From contig JAEPMD010000027.1 of the NCBI GenBank assembly GCA_017644105.1, forward strand, positions 1 through 45,101: a stretch of DNA of 45,101 nt, read 5' to 3'. This document shows, piece after piece, positions 15,967-24,333 of this stretch. Both the position numbers and the translations under genes were made by a program. How positions within the stretch are numbered: the stretch's first letter is position 1; each line of letters begins with the position of its first letter. The notes beneath the pieces were generated by a model. It had not been told where the DNA came from and made no database searches. It worked only from the letters and a program-made list of their open reading frames with translations. This DNA is from Rhizobiaceae bacterium. GTDB lineage: Bacteria; Pseudomonadota; Alphaproteobacteria; Rhizobiales; Rhizobiaceae.

Positions 15967-16784
15967 AAGCTTTCTCCCTCAAGATGGCGCCAAGGGAAAA
16001 TTTTGATCGAGAGCGCCAGCAATAAGCGGTCAATCAAGAAAGCTAAAAGCGTGATCCAGACCACATAGGGTAAGATCACATCCATCGCCAAATAACGACG
16101 GACCAAGAAGATGCGATAACCAAGACCCGAGGTGGAGGCAATCGCTTCGGCGGAAATGAGGAAGATCCAACCCGGCACCAGCGCTAAGCGAATAGCGCTG
16201 ATTAGTTTGGGCATGGTTTGAGGCACAACAAGCCGCAAAAGCATCTGCCAGACACTGGCGCCAAGTGTTTCGGCTTTAATGATCATTTCGCGCGGGATAT
16301 CCATCACCGCTTGCGCTGTGGATCGCATCATGATCGGCGCGGTACCAAACACAATCAAAGCGATCTTGGAAACTTCGCCAAGGCCGAAGATGATAAACAA
16401 AATTGGTAGAACGGTTATCGGTGGAATAAGAGAAAAGCTTGCAAGGAATGGTGCTAATGCGCTGCGCACAACAGGGATAAATCCAATTGCAATGCCAACA
16501 ATGAGCGCCAGCAATGTGGCAATGGCAATGCCTGCACCAAGTCTCAATAAACTATCAATCGTATCAGTTAGCAAAAGCAAATCACCGGATCGACGATCAG
16601 GCACAAAAGCATAGCGATAAAAGGTTCCCATCATCTGCTCAATCGACGGCAATAACTTATCCGCGGGATTGTCCAACCGACGGTAATGACTGGCAATCGC
16701 GTAAGTTACGACCAGAGCGACAAAGGGCAATAGGCCAAGAAAGAGGGCTAAAGATCGCGATGGTTTTTGATTGATAATGCGCAT
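15963..16784 (-). CDS. ABC transporter permease, NitT/TauT type
   Basis: A 273-residue inner-membrane protein with about six helices and the cytoplasmic EAA-type loop (AETLGASVWQMLLRLVVPQTMPKLISAIRLALVPGWIFLI). The N-terminus (LALFLGLLPFVALVVTYAIASHYRR) is the first helix. It fits the permease of the urea-carboxylase-associated importer (TIGR03428-like). It follows the binding protein by 74 bases that hold a hairpin, which may reduce its expression relative to that gene. Confidence 0.92.
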   Translation of the reverse strand: MRIINQKPSRSLALFLGLLPFVALVVTYAIASHYRRLDNPADKLLPSIEQMMGTFYRYAFVPDRRSGDLLLLTDTIDSLLRLGAGIAIATLLALIVGIAIGFIPVVRSALAPFLASFSLIPPITVLPILFIIFGLGEVSKIALIVFGTAPIMMRSTAQAVMDIPREMIIKAETLGASVWQMLLRLVVPQTMPKLISAIRLALVPGWIFLISAEAIASTSGLGYRIFLVRRYLAMDVILPYVVWITLLAFLIDRLLLALSIKIFPWRHLEGESL

Positions 16785-16803
16785 GTATCGAACTCCGGAT
16801 GAT

Positions 16804-16828
16804 CCGCCCGCCCAAAAGAGGCGAGCGG
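16804..16828 (-). other. Intra-operon hairpin between binding protein and permease
   Basis: CCGCCCGCC (16804-16812) pairs with GGCGAGCGG (16820-16828) with one mismatch around CAAAAGA. On the transcribed minus strand no T-run follows, so it is not a terminator in that direction. mRNA hairpins after binding-protein genes often protect the upstream message and raise its level over the permease. A T-run exists only on the plus strand. Confidence 0.5.
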
Positions 16829-16858
16829 TTTTTTGTGGGAGATTACAAGAAAAGCGTT

Positions 16859-17929
16859 TTACAACGCGCCATCTGCAGCCATTTGCATATAGGTATTGTC
16901 AAAACGCAGTTTGACATTATTGGCATCCCCATATGTGCTGCCATCAGGGAAGGCGACACCGACGAATTCTGGGCTTGGTGCACCTTCACCCAAAATGCCT
17001 TTGTCGAAGAGGAATTCTGCAACAAATTTCATTGTTCCCGGCAATTCGCTGGAGGCTGTAAATGCCACAGCTTCTGCAGGGTCATAGAACATCTTAGTTG
17101 TAGCCAATTGTGCGTTATAGCCAGCAAGGTCCGTACCTGATGCTGTTGCCATTGCAGTCAATGCTGCTTCATCGCCTGATTTCATCAAGCCAAGCACTTC
17201 ATACCATGCACCTGTAAGCGCTTTACCAAAGGCAGGGTTGTCTGCAAGCGCTTCCGTATTAACCATCATGATATCGATGATCTCACCTGAAATGTCCGCA
17301 CTGTTAAATACTTTTGTTGCGTTCGCTTGCGCTTCAATTTCAGACAAAAGTGGGTTCCAAGTCACAACGGATGTCACATCATCAGTCGCGTAAGCTGCAA
17401 TCATATCTGCGTCCGATGTGTTGACCACAGTCACGTCTTTTTCAGACATGCCAACGCTTTCCAAACCACGTGCAAGCAAGTAATGCGATACTGATAGTTC
17501 AACCAAGTTTACCGATTGACCTTTAATATCTGCAAGACTGGTTTTGTCTTTCAAGATAATGCCGTCATTACCATTGGAATAGTCACCGACAAGCAATGCA
17601 GTTGTATCAACACCACCACCTGCAGGGATCGATAGAGCATCCATATTAGTCATGGAGCAGCCGTCATATTCACCAGCTGTATATTGGTTGATAGATTCGA
17701 CATAGTCGTTTATCTGAACAATCTCGACATCGATCTCATATTTGTCGGCCCATTTTTTCATGATGCCGCTATCTTGCAGATAGCCCCATGGCATCCAGCC
17801 TACATAGATTGACCAGCAAACTTTAAATTCTGATTTTTCTTCTGAAAGTGCTGGTGAACCGGATGCGATGGCTAGAGGCAAAGCGATGATTGAGGCAGAA
17901 AGGAGTGCTTTGGTAAACTGTTTAATCAT
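16859..17929 (-). CDS. Periplasmic substrate-binding protein, putative urea/guanidine ABC importer
   Basis: A 356-residue protein with a Sec signal peptide (FTKALLSASIIALPLAIASGSPALS). The mature start FKVCWSIYVGWMPWGYLQDSGIMKKWADKYEIDVEIVQINDYVESINQYTAGEYDGCSMTN matches the binding protein found next to urea carboxylase (TIGR03427-like, annotated as putative urea transporter). It is the first gene after the guanidine-I riboswitch, and shares the operon with guanidine hydrolase, so guanidine is the more likely ligand. Urea is the alternative. Confidence 0.9.
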   Translation of the reverse strand: MIKQFTKALLSASIIALPLAIASGSPALSEEKSEFKVCWSIYVGWMPWGYLQDSGIMKKWADKYEIDVEIVQINDYVESINQYTAGEYDGCSMTNMDALSIPAGGGVDTTALLVGDYSNGNDGIILKDKTSLADIKGQSVNLVELSVSHYLLARGLESVGMSEKDVTVVNTSDADMIAAYATDDVTSVVTWNPLLSEIEAQANATKVFNSADISGEIIDIMMVNTEALADNPAFGKALTGAWYEVLGLMKSGDEAALTAMATASGTDLAGYNAQLATTKMFYDPAEAVAFTASSELPGTMKFVAEFLFDKGILGEGAPSPEFVGVAFPDGSTYGDANNVKLRFDNTYMQMAADGAL

Positions 17930-17990
17930 GTTTGTACCCTTTTGTTATGACCAACTGTCATAGTCAGCCCGTTCCCTCGAACGTTGATGT

Positions 17991-18036
17991 AAAAGGATTT
18001 GCGCACAAACCGGGAGTCAGTTTGCGTGCGCAAACC
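17991..18036 (-). terminator. Intrinsic terminator of the riboswitch expression platform
   Basis: On the minus strand GGTTTGCGCACG (18036-18025) pairs with TGTGCGCAAATCC (18007-17995), with one bulged base, and TTTT (17994-17991) follows. Its loop contains GACTCCCGG, complementary to the last strand of the aptamer (CCGGGAG), so aptamer and terminator folding are linked. Confidence 0.7.
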
Positions 18037-18046
18037 TGTGCAGTAG

Positions 18047-18139
18047 TCTCCCGGGATTTTGCCCCGCCGTGTCACTGGATTGCTCCAGCTTGCATCTCTC
18101 GGACCAGCGTTTCGTATTCGAAACCGGAACCCTAGATGC
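18047..18139 (-). promoter_or_regulatory. Guanidine-I (ykkC) riboswitch aptamer
   Basis: The RNA reads, in order: GCATCT (P1 5' strand), AGGGTTCCG, a hairpin with TTCGAATACGAA, then CTGGTCCGAGAG and AGATGC (P1 3' strand); a second hairpin CTGGA-GCAA-TCCAG; and the P3 block ACGGCGGGGCAAAA followed by TCCCGGGAGA. These are the signature blocks of the ykkC class. The ACGGCGGGGCAAAA form belongs to subtype 1 (guanidine), and a guanidine hydrolase in the same operon fits. Subtype 1 is normally an ON switch that prevents termination when guanidine binds. Confidence 0.93.
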
Positions 18140-18159
18140 GCTGCACATACCAAAAACAA

Positions 18160-18176
18160 TGCAAAGACTATGCCAA
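18160..18176 (-). promoter_or_regulatory. Sigma-54 (RpoN) promoter of the guanidine operon
   Basis: The minus strand reads TTGGCATAGTCTTTGCA: -24 TTGGCA and -12 TTGCA with GG and GC separated by exactly ten bases, close to the consensus TGGCAC-N5-TTGCW. The start point predicted 12 bases after the GC is near 18149, about ten bases before the aptamer P1 stem, as expected for a riboswitch leader. I could not point to a convincing NtrC site upstream. Confidence 0.72.
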
Positions 18177-18410
18177 ATCGGGAATTCTACGGTTTTAGAG
18201 GGGTGTTTGATGATTAAATTTGCTCAATTGGACACCAAAATTACTAAAGTGATGAAATATTGTGCAGTTTGAATGTGAGGGCCGCGAAGCTAACGGGACA
18301 TTCTTATGTGGACATTTTGATCGAGGATTGCGGAATTCAAACGAGATATTGCCCACGCACCGTAATGTCACTATGTTCTCGTAAACGTCCAAAAACATGC
18401 CGGGGAATCC
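18177..18410. other. Intergenic region upstream of guanidine operon and antiporter
   Basis: Divergent spacer. It should hold the enhancer-binding site for the sigma-54 promoter and the promoter of the CPA2 antiporter. I see no clear palindrome of NtrC type (GCAC…GTGC), no convincing -35/-10 pair, and no gene. TTGGACACCAA (18227-18237) is a short inverted repeat. Confidence 0.4.
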
Positions 18411-20369
18411 ATGACCGACTTTTTAATGCTCGCATTCATATTTCTAATAGCAGGGGTTGTTGCCGTTCCAATCGCGACGCGACTGGGTCTTGGTTCAGTT
18501 CTTGGTTATTTGATTGCCGGAATTTTGATTTCACCGGTTTTGGCAGCCCTTAATGTCGACGTGGTATCGATCCAGCATTTTGCCGAATTTGGTGTGGTGA
18601 TGATGCTGTTTTTGGTTGGTCTTGAGCTGGAACCAAAACTGTTATGGGAAATGCGCGGAAAGTTGATTGGCCTTGGTGGCGGGCAGGTGGGTTTAACCAC
18701 GCTCGCTGCGATGGGAATTGCCATGGCTTTTGGTCAACCTTGGACTATTGCGTTAGCCATCGGCATGGTACTGGCACTCTCGTCAACAGCGATCGTTTTG
18801 CAAACGCTCAATGAAAAAGGCCTGATGAAAAGCGATGGTGGGCAATCAAGCTTTTCCGTGCTTTTAACGCAAGATATTGCAGTGATCCCGATGCTGGCCT
18901 TTATCCCGCTACTTGCCGTGCCGGAATTGATGGATGTCGCGGCCAATACGGCTTCACACGCGACGGATGCAGCTTCCCATGCCGCAGACGCCGCTCATGG
19001 CAGTGATGCACACGGCGATGGACATAGTGATGGTCACGGTTCATCCATGAGCCTTGTTGAAGGACTGAGCGGTTGGCAGACAGCCTTGGTCACCCTTGGC
19101 GCCATTGGATTTGTACTCTTAGCAGGTAGCTATCTGACAACTCCGATCTTCCGTTTCATTTCAGCTGCTAACTTGCGCGAACTCTTTGTCGCAACCGCAT
19201 TGATGATGGTTGTAGGCATTGCGCTTCTTATGTCACTTGTGGGTCTATCTCCTGCGCTTGGCACGTTCTTAGCCGGTGTGGTGCTTGCCAATAGTGAATA
19301 TCGTCATGAGCTTGAATCGGATATTGATCCGTTTAAGGGCCTATTGCTTGGCCTCTTCTTTATGACAGTTGGCGCAGGCATCAATTTCGCTCTGTTATTC
19401 GATAATCTCGCGATTATCGTTGCGCTCACCATCGGTTTAATGTTGCTCAAAGCTGCCGTACTTCTGGTGCTTGCCTATGTGTTCAAACTCCGCGGGGCGG
19501 ACAAATGGCTCTTCGCACTTGGCCTCGCGCAAGCCGGTGAATTTGGTTTTGTGCTTTTATCCTTCACAGTTGCAAACAGCGTAATCCCACAGAGCATTGC
19601 CGATCAGCTGCTGTTGATCGTCGCGCTTTCTATGCTACTCACACCATTACTGTTTATCTTGTATGACAAGGTCATCGCACCGAAATTTGTGGTGGATCAA
19701 GAACGTGATAGTGATGAAATTGAAGAAAAAAACCACATCATCATTGCAGGCCGTGGTCGTGTTGGTGGTGTGATCGAGCGCATGCTGCGCATTGCGGGTT
19801 ACAACGCTACGGTGATTGATTTCAGCTCAAAGCAAATTGACACGATGAAAGTCTTTGGGTTGCGTACATATTATGGTGACGCGACACGTCCGGATATGAT
19901 GCATGCCGCCGGGATTGACGAGGCGAAACTCCTGGTAATTGCCATCGATGACAAAGAACAAATCACTGAGATGGTCCGCCATGTCACCAAACATCACCCG
20001 CATGTGCATGTTCTCGCGCGCGCTGTCGATCGAAACCATGTGTATGATCTTTGGCATGCTGGCTGCCGTGACATCGTTCGTGAAACATTTGACGGTTCGA
20101 TCCGCATGGGGACATCCGCATTTGAAGCGCTGGGTGTTGAGCGCGAGCATTCACTTCAAATGGGGGAGGCTTTCCGCCGAATGGATCGCAAAGCCATGTT
20201 AGATGTCGCGGATAAATATGATCCAAGCATTCCTGCAATGGAGAACGAAGAATTCATCCAAAGCATTTTGGCGAATTTGGATGTTTGGCAGGGTGAACTA
20301 AGCGAAGAGATGGAAGAAATCCAAAAGGGCGAGCAAAGCTCTGCTGAGTCCCAAAGCACCAAATCATAA
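18411..20369 (+). CDS. CPA2-family cation:proton antiporter with TrkA-N domain (KefB/YbaL-like)
   Basis: A 652-residue inner-membrane antiporter, probably for potassium. The N-terminal ~390 residues form the Na/H-exchanger-type bundle (LMLAFIFLIAGVVAVPIATRLGLGSVLGYL, FLVGLELEPKLLW, SPALGTFLAGVVLANSEYRHELESDI, GLFFMTVGAGI). From about residue 442 a Rossmann TrkA-N domain begins (HIIIAGRGRVGGVIERML) and continues with ATVIDFSSKQ and YGDATRPDMMHAAG. Between helices, residues about 180-213 form an unusual loop with repeated HATDAAS/HAADAAH-type units and eight or more histidines. It is divergent from the guanidine operon. No ancillary KefF/KefG gene is nearby. Confidence 0.93.
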   Translation: MTDFLMLAFIFLIAGVVAVPIATRLGLGSVLGYLIAGILISPVLAALNVDVVSIQHFAEFGVVMMLFLVGLELEPKLLWEMRGKLIGLGGGQVGLTTLAAMGIAMAFGQPWTIALAIGMVLALSSTAIVLQTLNEKGLMKSDGGQSSFSVLLTQDIAVIPMLAFIPLLAVPELMDVAANTASHATDAASHAADAAHGSDAHGDGHSDGHGSSMSLVEGLSGWQTALVTLGAIGFVLLAGSYLTTPIFRFISAANLRELFVATALMMVVGIALLMSLVGLSPALGTFLAGVVLANSEYRHELESDIDPFKGLLLGLFFMTVGAGINFALLFDNLAIIVALTIGLMLLKAAVLLVLAYVFKLRGADKWLFALGLAQAGEFGFVLLSFTVANSVIPQSIADQLLLIVALSMLLTPLLFILYDKVIAPKFVVDQERDSDEIEEKNHIIIAGRGRVGGVIERMLRIAGYNATVIDFSSKQIDTMKVFGLRTYYGDATRPDMMHAAGIDEAKLLVIAIDDKEQITEMVRHVTKHHPHVHVLARAVDRNHVYDLWHAGCRDIVRETFDGSIRMGTSAFEALGVEREHSLQMGEAFRRMDRKAMLDVADKYDPSIPAMENEEFIQSILANLDVWQGELSEEMEEIQKGEQSSAESQSTKS

Positions 20370-20397
20370 AGGCGAGGGTGGTTCGCGCGTGGCCAGA

Positions 20398-20685
20398 TCA
20401 GGCGATCTGGCTCATCTCGTGTAGCTCAACATTGGCGATTTTGCTCTTGGTAGCAACACCATTGGCTTTAATATGCGCTGAATTCATATGATCTTGCCAA
20501 AGGTCTCTGGTTTCCCAAAGTTCAAAAAACAGAAATATCGTTGGATCGTCATTGCTTTGGTGCAAATCATATTGAATACATCCGGCTTCCGCGCGCGTTG
20601 GTTCAACCAGCGAACTCAATTGCTTGGCGAGGAATTCCTCTTCACCTTTTTCTGCAGTGATTTTTGCAACGATTGTTAAAGTCAT
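20398..20685 (-). CDS. Antibiotic biosynthesis monooxygenase (ABM) domain protein
   Basis: A 95-residue dimeric ferredoxin-like protein of the YgiN/ABM type: MTLTIVAKITAEKGEEEFLAKQLSSLVEPTRAEAGCIQYDLHQS, then FLFFELWETRDLWQDHMNSAHI. Known relatives are quinol monooxygenases or act on small phenolics. The frame opens at 20706, but ATG 20685 is chosen because AAGGGA lies six bases before it and the family begins at that point. The longer reading would overlap the HAD gene by four bases. GCCAGATC/GATCTGGC (20392-20411) forms a hairpin over its stop codon. Confidence 0.88.
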   Translation of the reverse strand: MTLTIVAKITAEKGEEEFLAKQLSSLVEPTRAEAGCIQYDLHQSNDDPTIFLFFELWETRDLWQDHMNSAHIKANGVATKSKIANVELHEMSQIA

Positions 20686-20702
20686 GGCATTTCCCTTAAT
20701 TC

Positions 20703-21359
20703 TCATCGTGCAGTTTCAAACAGATTACGTACATCATGCAAGCTTTTTACAACTTTAGTTGCCATTTGGCGGGTCTCGTCTTTCGGCTGCTTTAAATCGG
20801 GCACAACGATTACGCTGATTTCGGCAGCATAAGCAGCTTTGGCACCATTATCGCTGTCTTCGAGCGCAAGACAATGTTCGGGAGCAACACCGACCAGTTC
20901 AGCTGCGCGCAGATATATATCAGGTGCAGGTTTGCCGTTGTTAATCTGATCGCCACCGACAATCTGTTCAAAATAGTCAAAAATGCCGGAGCTCTTAAGT
21001 TTCTTATGCGCCATGGCAGTGCGCGTGGACGTAGCCACTGCGCGACGAATATTATTGTCCACCAGATAGTCCAACAGCTCCGTCAGGCCAGGTTTTAAAT
21101 CAATACCGTGGTTGAATAAGTGATCTGCATAAATCTCAATGAACGCATCATCCAAACCTTCGGGTAGGGGATGCCCCAGTTGCTCAGACATGTAAGCTTC
21201 GGCACCCTTGCGGTTCATGCCAATAATATCAAAGAGCCATTGATCTTTGACATTAAGCCCAAGGCGCTGGGTCGCCTTTTTCATCGATTGCATGGAAATA
21301 GTTTCGGTATCCAACATGAGACCATCCATGTCGAACAAGACTGCTTTTATGTGCTGCAT
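20703..21359 (-). CDS. HAD-superfamily phosphatase (beta-phosphoglucomutase-like)
   Basis: A 218-residue HAD hydrolase with motif I FDMDGLMLDTE, motif II VATSTRT, motif III lysine in NNGKPAPDIYL and motif IV LEDSDNGAKAA. The helical cap (residues ~15-85) places it in the phosphoglucomutase/phosphoglycolate subgroup. TGGAG lies six bases before the ATG. The substrate cannot be read from sequence; sugar phosphates are likely. An imperfect hairpin (21419-21458) without a T-run separates it from the polysaccharide genes upstream. Confidence 0.9.
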   Translation of the reverse strand: MQHIKAVLFDMDGLMLDTETISMQSMKKATQRLGLNVKDQWLFDIIGMNRKGAEAYMSEQLGHPLPEGLDDAFIEIYADHLFNHGIDLKPGLTELLDYLVDNNIRRAVATSTRTAMAHKKLKSSGIFDYFEQIVGGDQINNGKPAPDIYLRAAELVGVAPEHCLALEDSDNGAKAAYAAEISVIVVPDLKQPKDETRQMATKVVKSLHDVRNLFETAR

Positions 21360-21469
21360 TAAATGCTCCAGAATTGGAGTAACTGGGGAACGATAGGCGC
21401 GTTTAGATCAGATGACTTGGACAATAGCAAGACCCACGAAGTGAGGTATTGCTCGTCCGTGATCACATC

Positions 21470-22762
21470 TTATGTCGCTGAGTTATATTGCGCACCATAG
21501 CGCTTTTCGAGCGCGATACAGCCCCAAACAATGCCGTATAGTAAAAAGAAATGTCGCCAGTGGTCATTATCGATCACGATGCCAACAATGGCATGGCCAA
21601 ACAATAGGATCATCGCCAGCATGAAATATTTCTGCCAAGGACGCTCACGCAACATATATTTAAAACCAAAATAAAATGTCATGCAGAAGAGTGTCATATA
21701 GCTTATGAACCCAAGCCAGCCATAAGCCATAAGGGATTTAAGATACATATTGTGGGTATCTTCGCCAAAGATCAGACCAAATTCGAGCGGACCAATGCCA
21801 AGCGGGTGTTCCATGGCCATCGCAAAGCCAATCGCATGACGGGCAAAACGGCCAAGACGTGCGCCATCATATTCTTGAACGAGCTGCGCACGCGTTGAAA
21901 ATAACTCCGCGATTTGGTCGATCTGCAAGGCAATGATGATCGCGCCTATTAAAAGCACAAAACCGGCCATCGACATGAAAAAGATCTTCAGCTGGAAATC
22001 GCCATTGCGATATTTGACCAATAACAGTGATACCAGCAGCAGCCCGCAAATCGCATAAAGACCCCATGCGGCACGCGAGAACGACAAAAATACACCCAAT
22101 GTAATGATCAGCAATCCAATAGTGCGAAGGGGCGCATCGATGAGCTTACCAGTGATCAGACCGTGCAGAAGATACATCGCCGGTAAAACCAAAAAAGGTC
22201 CAAACACATTTGGATCCTGGAAGGCACCCATCGCACGGCCGTAACGCGTGAACACTTCACCACCTGGTATGACCCCGAGATATCCGCCGATGCCCAACAA
22301 CGCGGTAATACAAGCGGAGACCACATACATTTTAAAGATAATGGAGAGTTTGCGATAATCTTGTTCGATTACTGCGGCAAAGAACACCGAGGTGAGGGCA
22401 AGAAACAACGTCACCGCCAAATAAAGCGGGATGTCACCATAGGCATCCATGGTGAGCATCGAGCCTAGACCGCCAATATTGTATAAAAGCCAAAGTATGA
22501 GAAGCGGCGCTACAGTCCGGGAAATCTTGAGCCCGGCTAAGAACCAAATCCCTAAAACAACACATAGTAATAGCTCATAAGGCGCAGGTTCGCGCATTAC
22601 AAAGCCGGATGTCAGCATACAAAAACCAATTGCCCAATTGCCGATAGTCGTGGTTGATATCGTCAATTCGCCCAAACGCAGGCCAACGCCTTTTGAGACG
22701 CCTATGGGCGGCGCGGCGTAGCCACTCGCGTGTGGGCTATAATTGGCGGGTAGATCGCTCAA
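21470..22762 (-). CDS. O-antigen ligase/polymerase-family membrane protein
   Basis: A 430-residue polytopic protein with about ten to twelve helices and a long periplasmic segment (IAELFSTRAQLVQEYDGARLGRFARHAIGFAMAMEHPLGIGPLEFGLIFGEDTHNMYLKSLMAYG), in which the RxxxW/H-N-x-Y type block marks the Wzy/WaaL superfamily. Start is TTG at 22762, overlapping the WcaJ stop by four bases (TTGA), so the two are translationally coupled. In an exopolysaccharide locus without a separate Wzy it is most likely the polymerase; ligase activity is the alternative. Confidence 0.85.
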   Translation of the reverse strand: MSDLPANYSPHASGYAAPPIGVSKGVGLRLGELTISTTTIGNWAIGFCMLTSGFVMREPAPYELLLCVVLGIWFLAGLKISRTVAPLLILWLLYNIGGLGSMLTMDAYGDIPLYLAVTLFLALTSVFFAAVIEQDYRKLSIIFKMYVVSACITALLGIGGYLGVIPGGEVFTRYGRAMGAFQDPNVFGPFLVLPAMYLLHGLITGKLIDAPLRTIGLLIITLGVFLSFSRAAWGLYAICGLLLVSLLLVKYRNGDFQLKIFFMSMAGFVLLIGAIIIALQIDQIAELFSTRAQLVQEYDGARLGRFARHAIGFAMAMEHPLGIGPLEFGLIFGEDTHNMYLKSLMAYGWLGFISYMTLFCMTFYFGFKYMLRERPWQKYFMLAMILLFGHAIVGIVIDNDHWRHFFLLYGIVWGCIALEKRYGAQYNSAT

Positions 22763-24333
22763 TATGCATTTTCCGTGTTAAAGAGGCTAAAGGGCGTTTT
22801 GAATAAGATTTTCAAATCAAACCACAATGACCAGTTTTCAATATAATCAAGATCATATTCAGTCCGCTGTTTGATCTTATCATCGGATGTAATCTCACCG
22901 CGAAGACCATTGATCTGCGCCCAACCGGTAATACCTGGCTTCACACGATGACGCGCGAAATAGCCATCAACCACATCGGCAAAATATTTGTTTTGCGCTT
23001 GCGCAATAACAGCATGCGGGCGAGGGCCCACAAGCGACACATTTCCGATCAACACATTGAACAATTGCGGTAATTCATCGATCGAAGTTTTGCGAATGAA
23101 CCGACCTACAGATGTCACGCGTGGATCGTCTTTGGTTACCAACTTAGCTGCTTTTTCATCCGACATTTCCGTATACATGGAGCGGAATTTATAGATCATG
23201 ATTTCTTCATTATTGATGCCGTGGCGCTTTTGTTTGAAGAATACAGGACCTTTTGAATTGAGTTTCACCGCAATTGCAGCACCCAACATGATCGGCCATA
23301 ACAAGGCGAGGGCGACCAGCGCAAAGAAGATGTCAAAGAGGCGCTTACTCACCGAATCCCAATCGGCAATCGGTTTATCAAACAGATCAAGCATCGGGAT
23401 TTTACTATTTGGCATAAAGCTGTAAAAACGCGGACGGAATTTCATCGAATTGGCATGCGCAGCAAGACGAATGTCCACCGGCAATACCCATAAATGTTTC
23501 AGCATGCCGATCCAGCGGCTCTCAGCAGCGAGCGGGAGCGTTAAGATGATCAGGTCAATTTGCGTCATGCGCGCAAAGGCGATCACGTCTTTGACCGTGC
23601 CAAGCTTAGGATAACCAGCGACAACAGGAGGAGAGCGATCATCTGAACGATCATCAAACAAACCACAAATGCGAATATCGTTATCTGGTTCTGCTTCAAT
23701 ATCACGGGTCAGTTTTTTCGCAGCATCGGCTCCGCCTACGATCACAGCGCGGCGTTCCATGAAGCCGTTGCGGTTCCACTTTTTCATCGAAATCGCAAAA
23801 AGTACACGCGTCACGCAGATGAAAGCAATCGAACCCACGAACCAGGAACTAAACCAGTTCCAGTCAAAAAGGAAATTGAAATCGATAAAGTAACCGCCCA
23901 GCGCCATAAGCGCAAAGAGGGATGAAATGATCGCCATGGCGCGAGGGACCACGCGAATGCCCGCAGACAGGCTTTGTGTGGTGTAAAGGCCACCGGCAAA
24001 ATATGCCAGAGCTAGAAGTATGGTGGACAAAATGATCACACTTACATGGCTCATCCATGTGCCGTCCAGGAAGTGTCCTTGGGTGAAATAGGGGACAAAA
24101 CCCGCAACTAGAAAACCAACCGCTTCAAAAACGCGAAAACTGCCGCGAATAATGGCAGGGGAATAGTTTTCATCGGCTAATTGTTCAGCAATATGGCGTG
24201 CTAGACGGTTCAGATTGTTTTTCTCAACACCGTTGACGATATCTTTATCTGAATTCTCATCTTGTACAAGATCGATCGGCTCCAAAGGCGCAGCTTTTGC
24301 CTGGCTGATTTTATCCGAAATACGATCACTCAT
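22759..24333 (-). CDS. Undecaprenyl-phosphate sugar phosphotransferase (WcaJ/ExoY-type)
   Basis: A 524-residue membrane enzyme that starts repeat-unit synthesis by transferring a sugar-1-phosphate to undecaprenyl phosphate. Four N-terminal helices and a CoA-binding-like domain (RAVIVGGADAAKKLTRDI) precede the catalytic C-terminal half: KRLFDIFFALVALALLWP helix, KRHGINNEEIMIYKFRSM, TSIDELPQLFNVLIGNVSLVGPRPH and PGITGWAQINGLRGE. ATG 24333 is preferred over GTG 24342 because AAGGGG lies eight bases before the ATG and only one base before the GTG. First gene of the wcaJ-ligase pair. Confidence 0.93.
   Translation of the reverse strand: MSDRISDKISQAKAAPLEPIDLVQDENSDKDIVNGVEKNNLNRLARHIAEQLADENYSPAIIRGSFRVFEAVGFLVAGFVPYFTQGHFLDGTWMSHVSVIILSTILLALAYFAGGLYTTQSLSAGIRVVPRAMAIISSLFALMALGGYFIDFNFLFDWNWFSSWFVGSIAFICVTRVLFAISMKKWNRNGFMERRAVIVGGADAAKKLTRDIEAEPDNDIRICGLFDDRSDDRSPPVVAGYPKLGTVKDVIAFARMTQIDLIILTLPLAAESRWIGMLKHLWVLPVDIRLAAHANSMKFRPRFYSFMPNSKIPMLDLFDKPIADWDSVSKRLFDIFFALVALALLWPIMLGAAIAVKLNSKGPVFFKQKRHGINNEEIMIYKFRSMYTEMSDEKAAKLVTKDDPRVTSVGRFIRKTSIDELPQLFNVLIGNVSLVGPRPHAVIAQAQNKYFADVVDGYFARHRVKPGITGWAQINGLRGEITSDDKIKQRTEYDLDYIENWSLWFDLKILFKTPFSLFNTENAY

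Noticed and set aside
18047-18139. ykkC subtype 2 (ppGpp, PRPP or nucleotide-sensing) riboswitch
   Set aside because: The P3 block ACGGCGGGGCAAAA is the subtype 1 form, and the operon encodes guanidine metabolism.
18177-18410. NtrC binding site upstream of the guanidine operon
   Set aside because: No GCAC…GTGC palindrome of the right spacing could be identified by eye; a matrix scan would be needed.
21419-21458. Hairpin between the O-antigen ligase and HAD genes as a terminator
   Set aside because: The stem has several bulges and no T-run follows on the transcribed minus strand.
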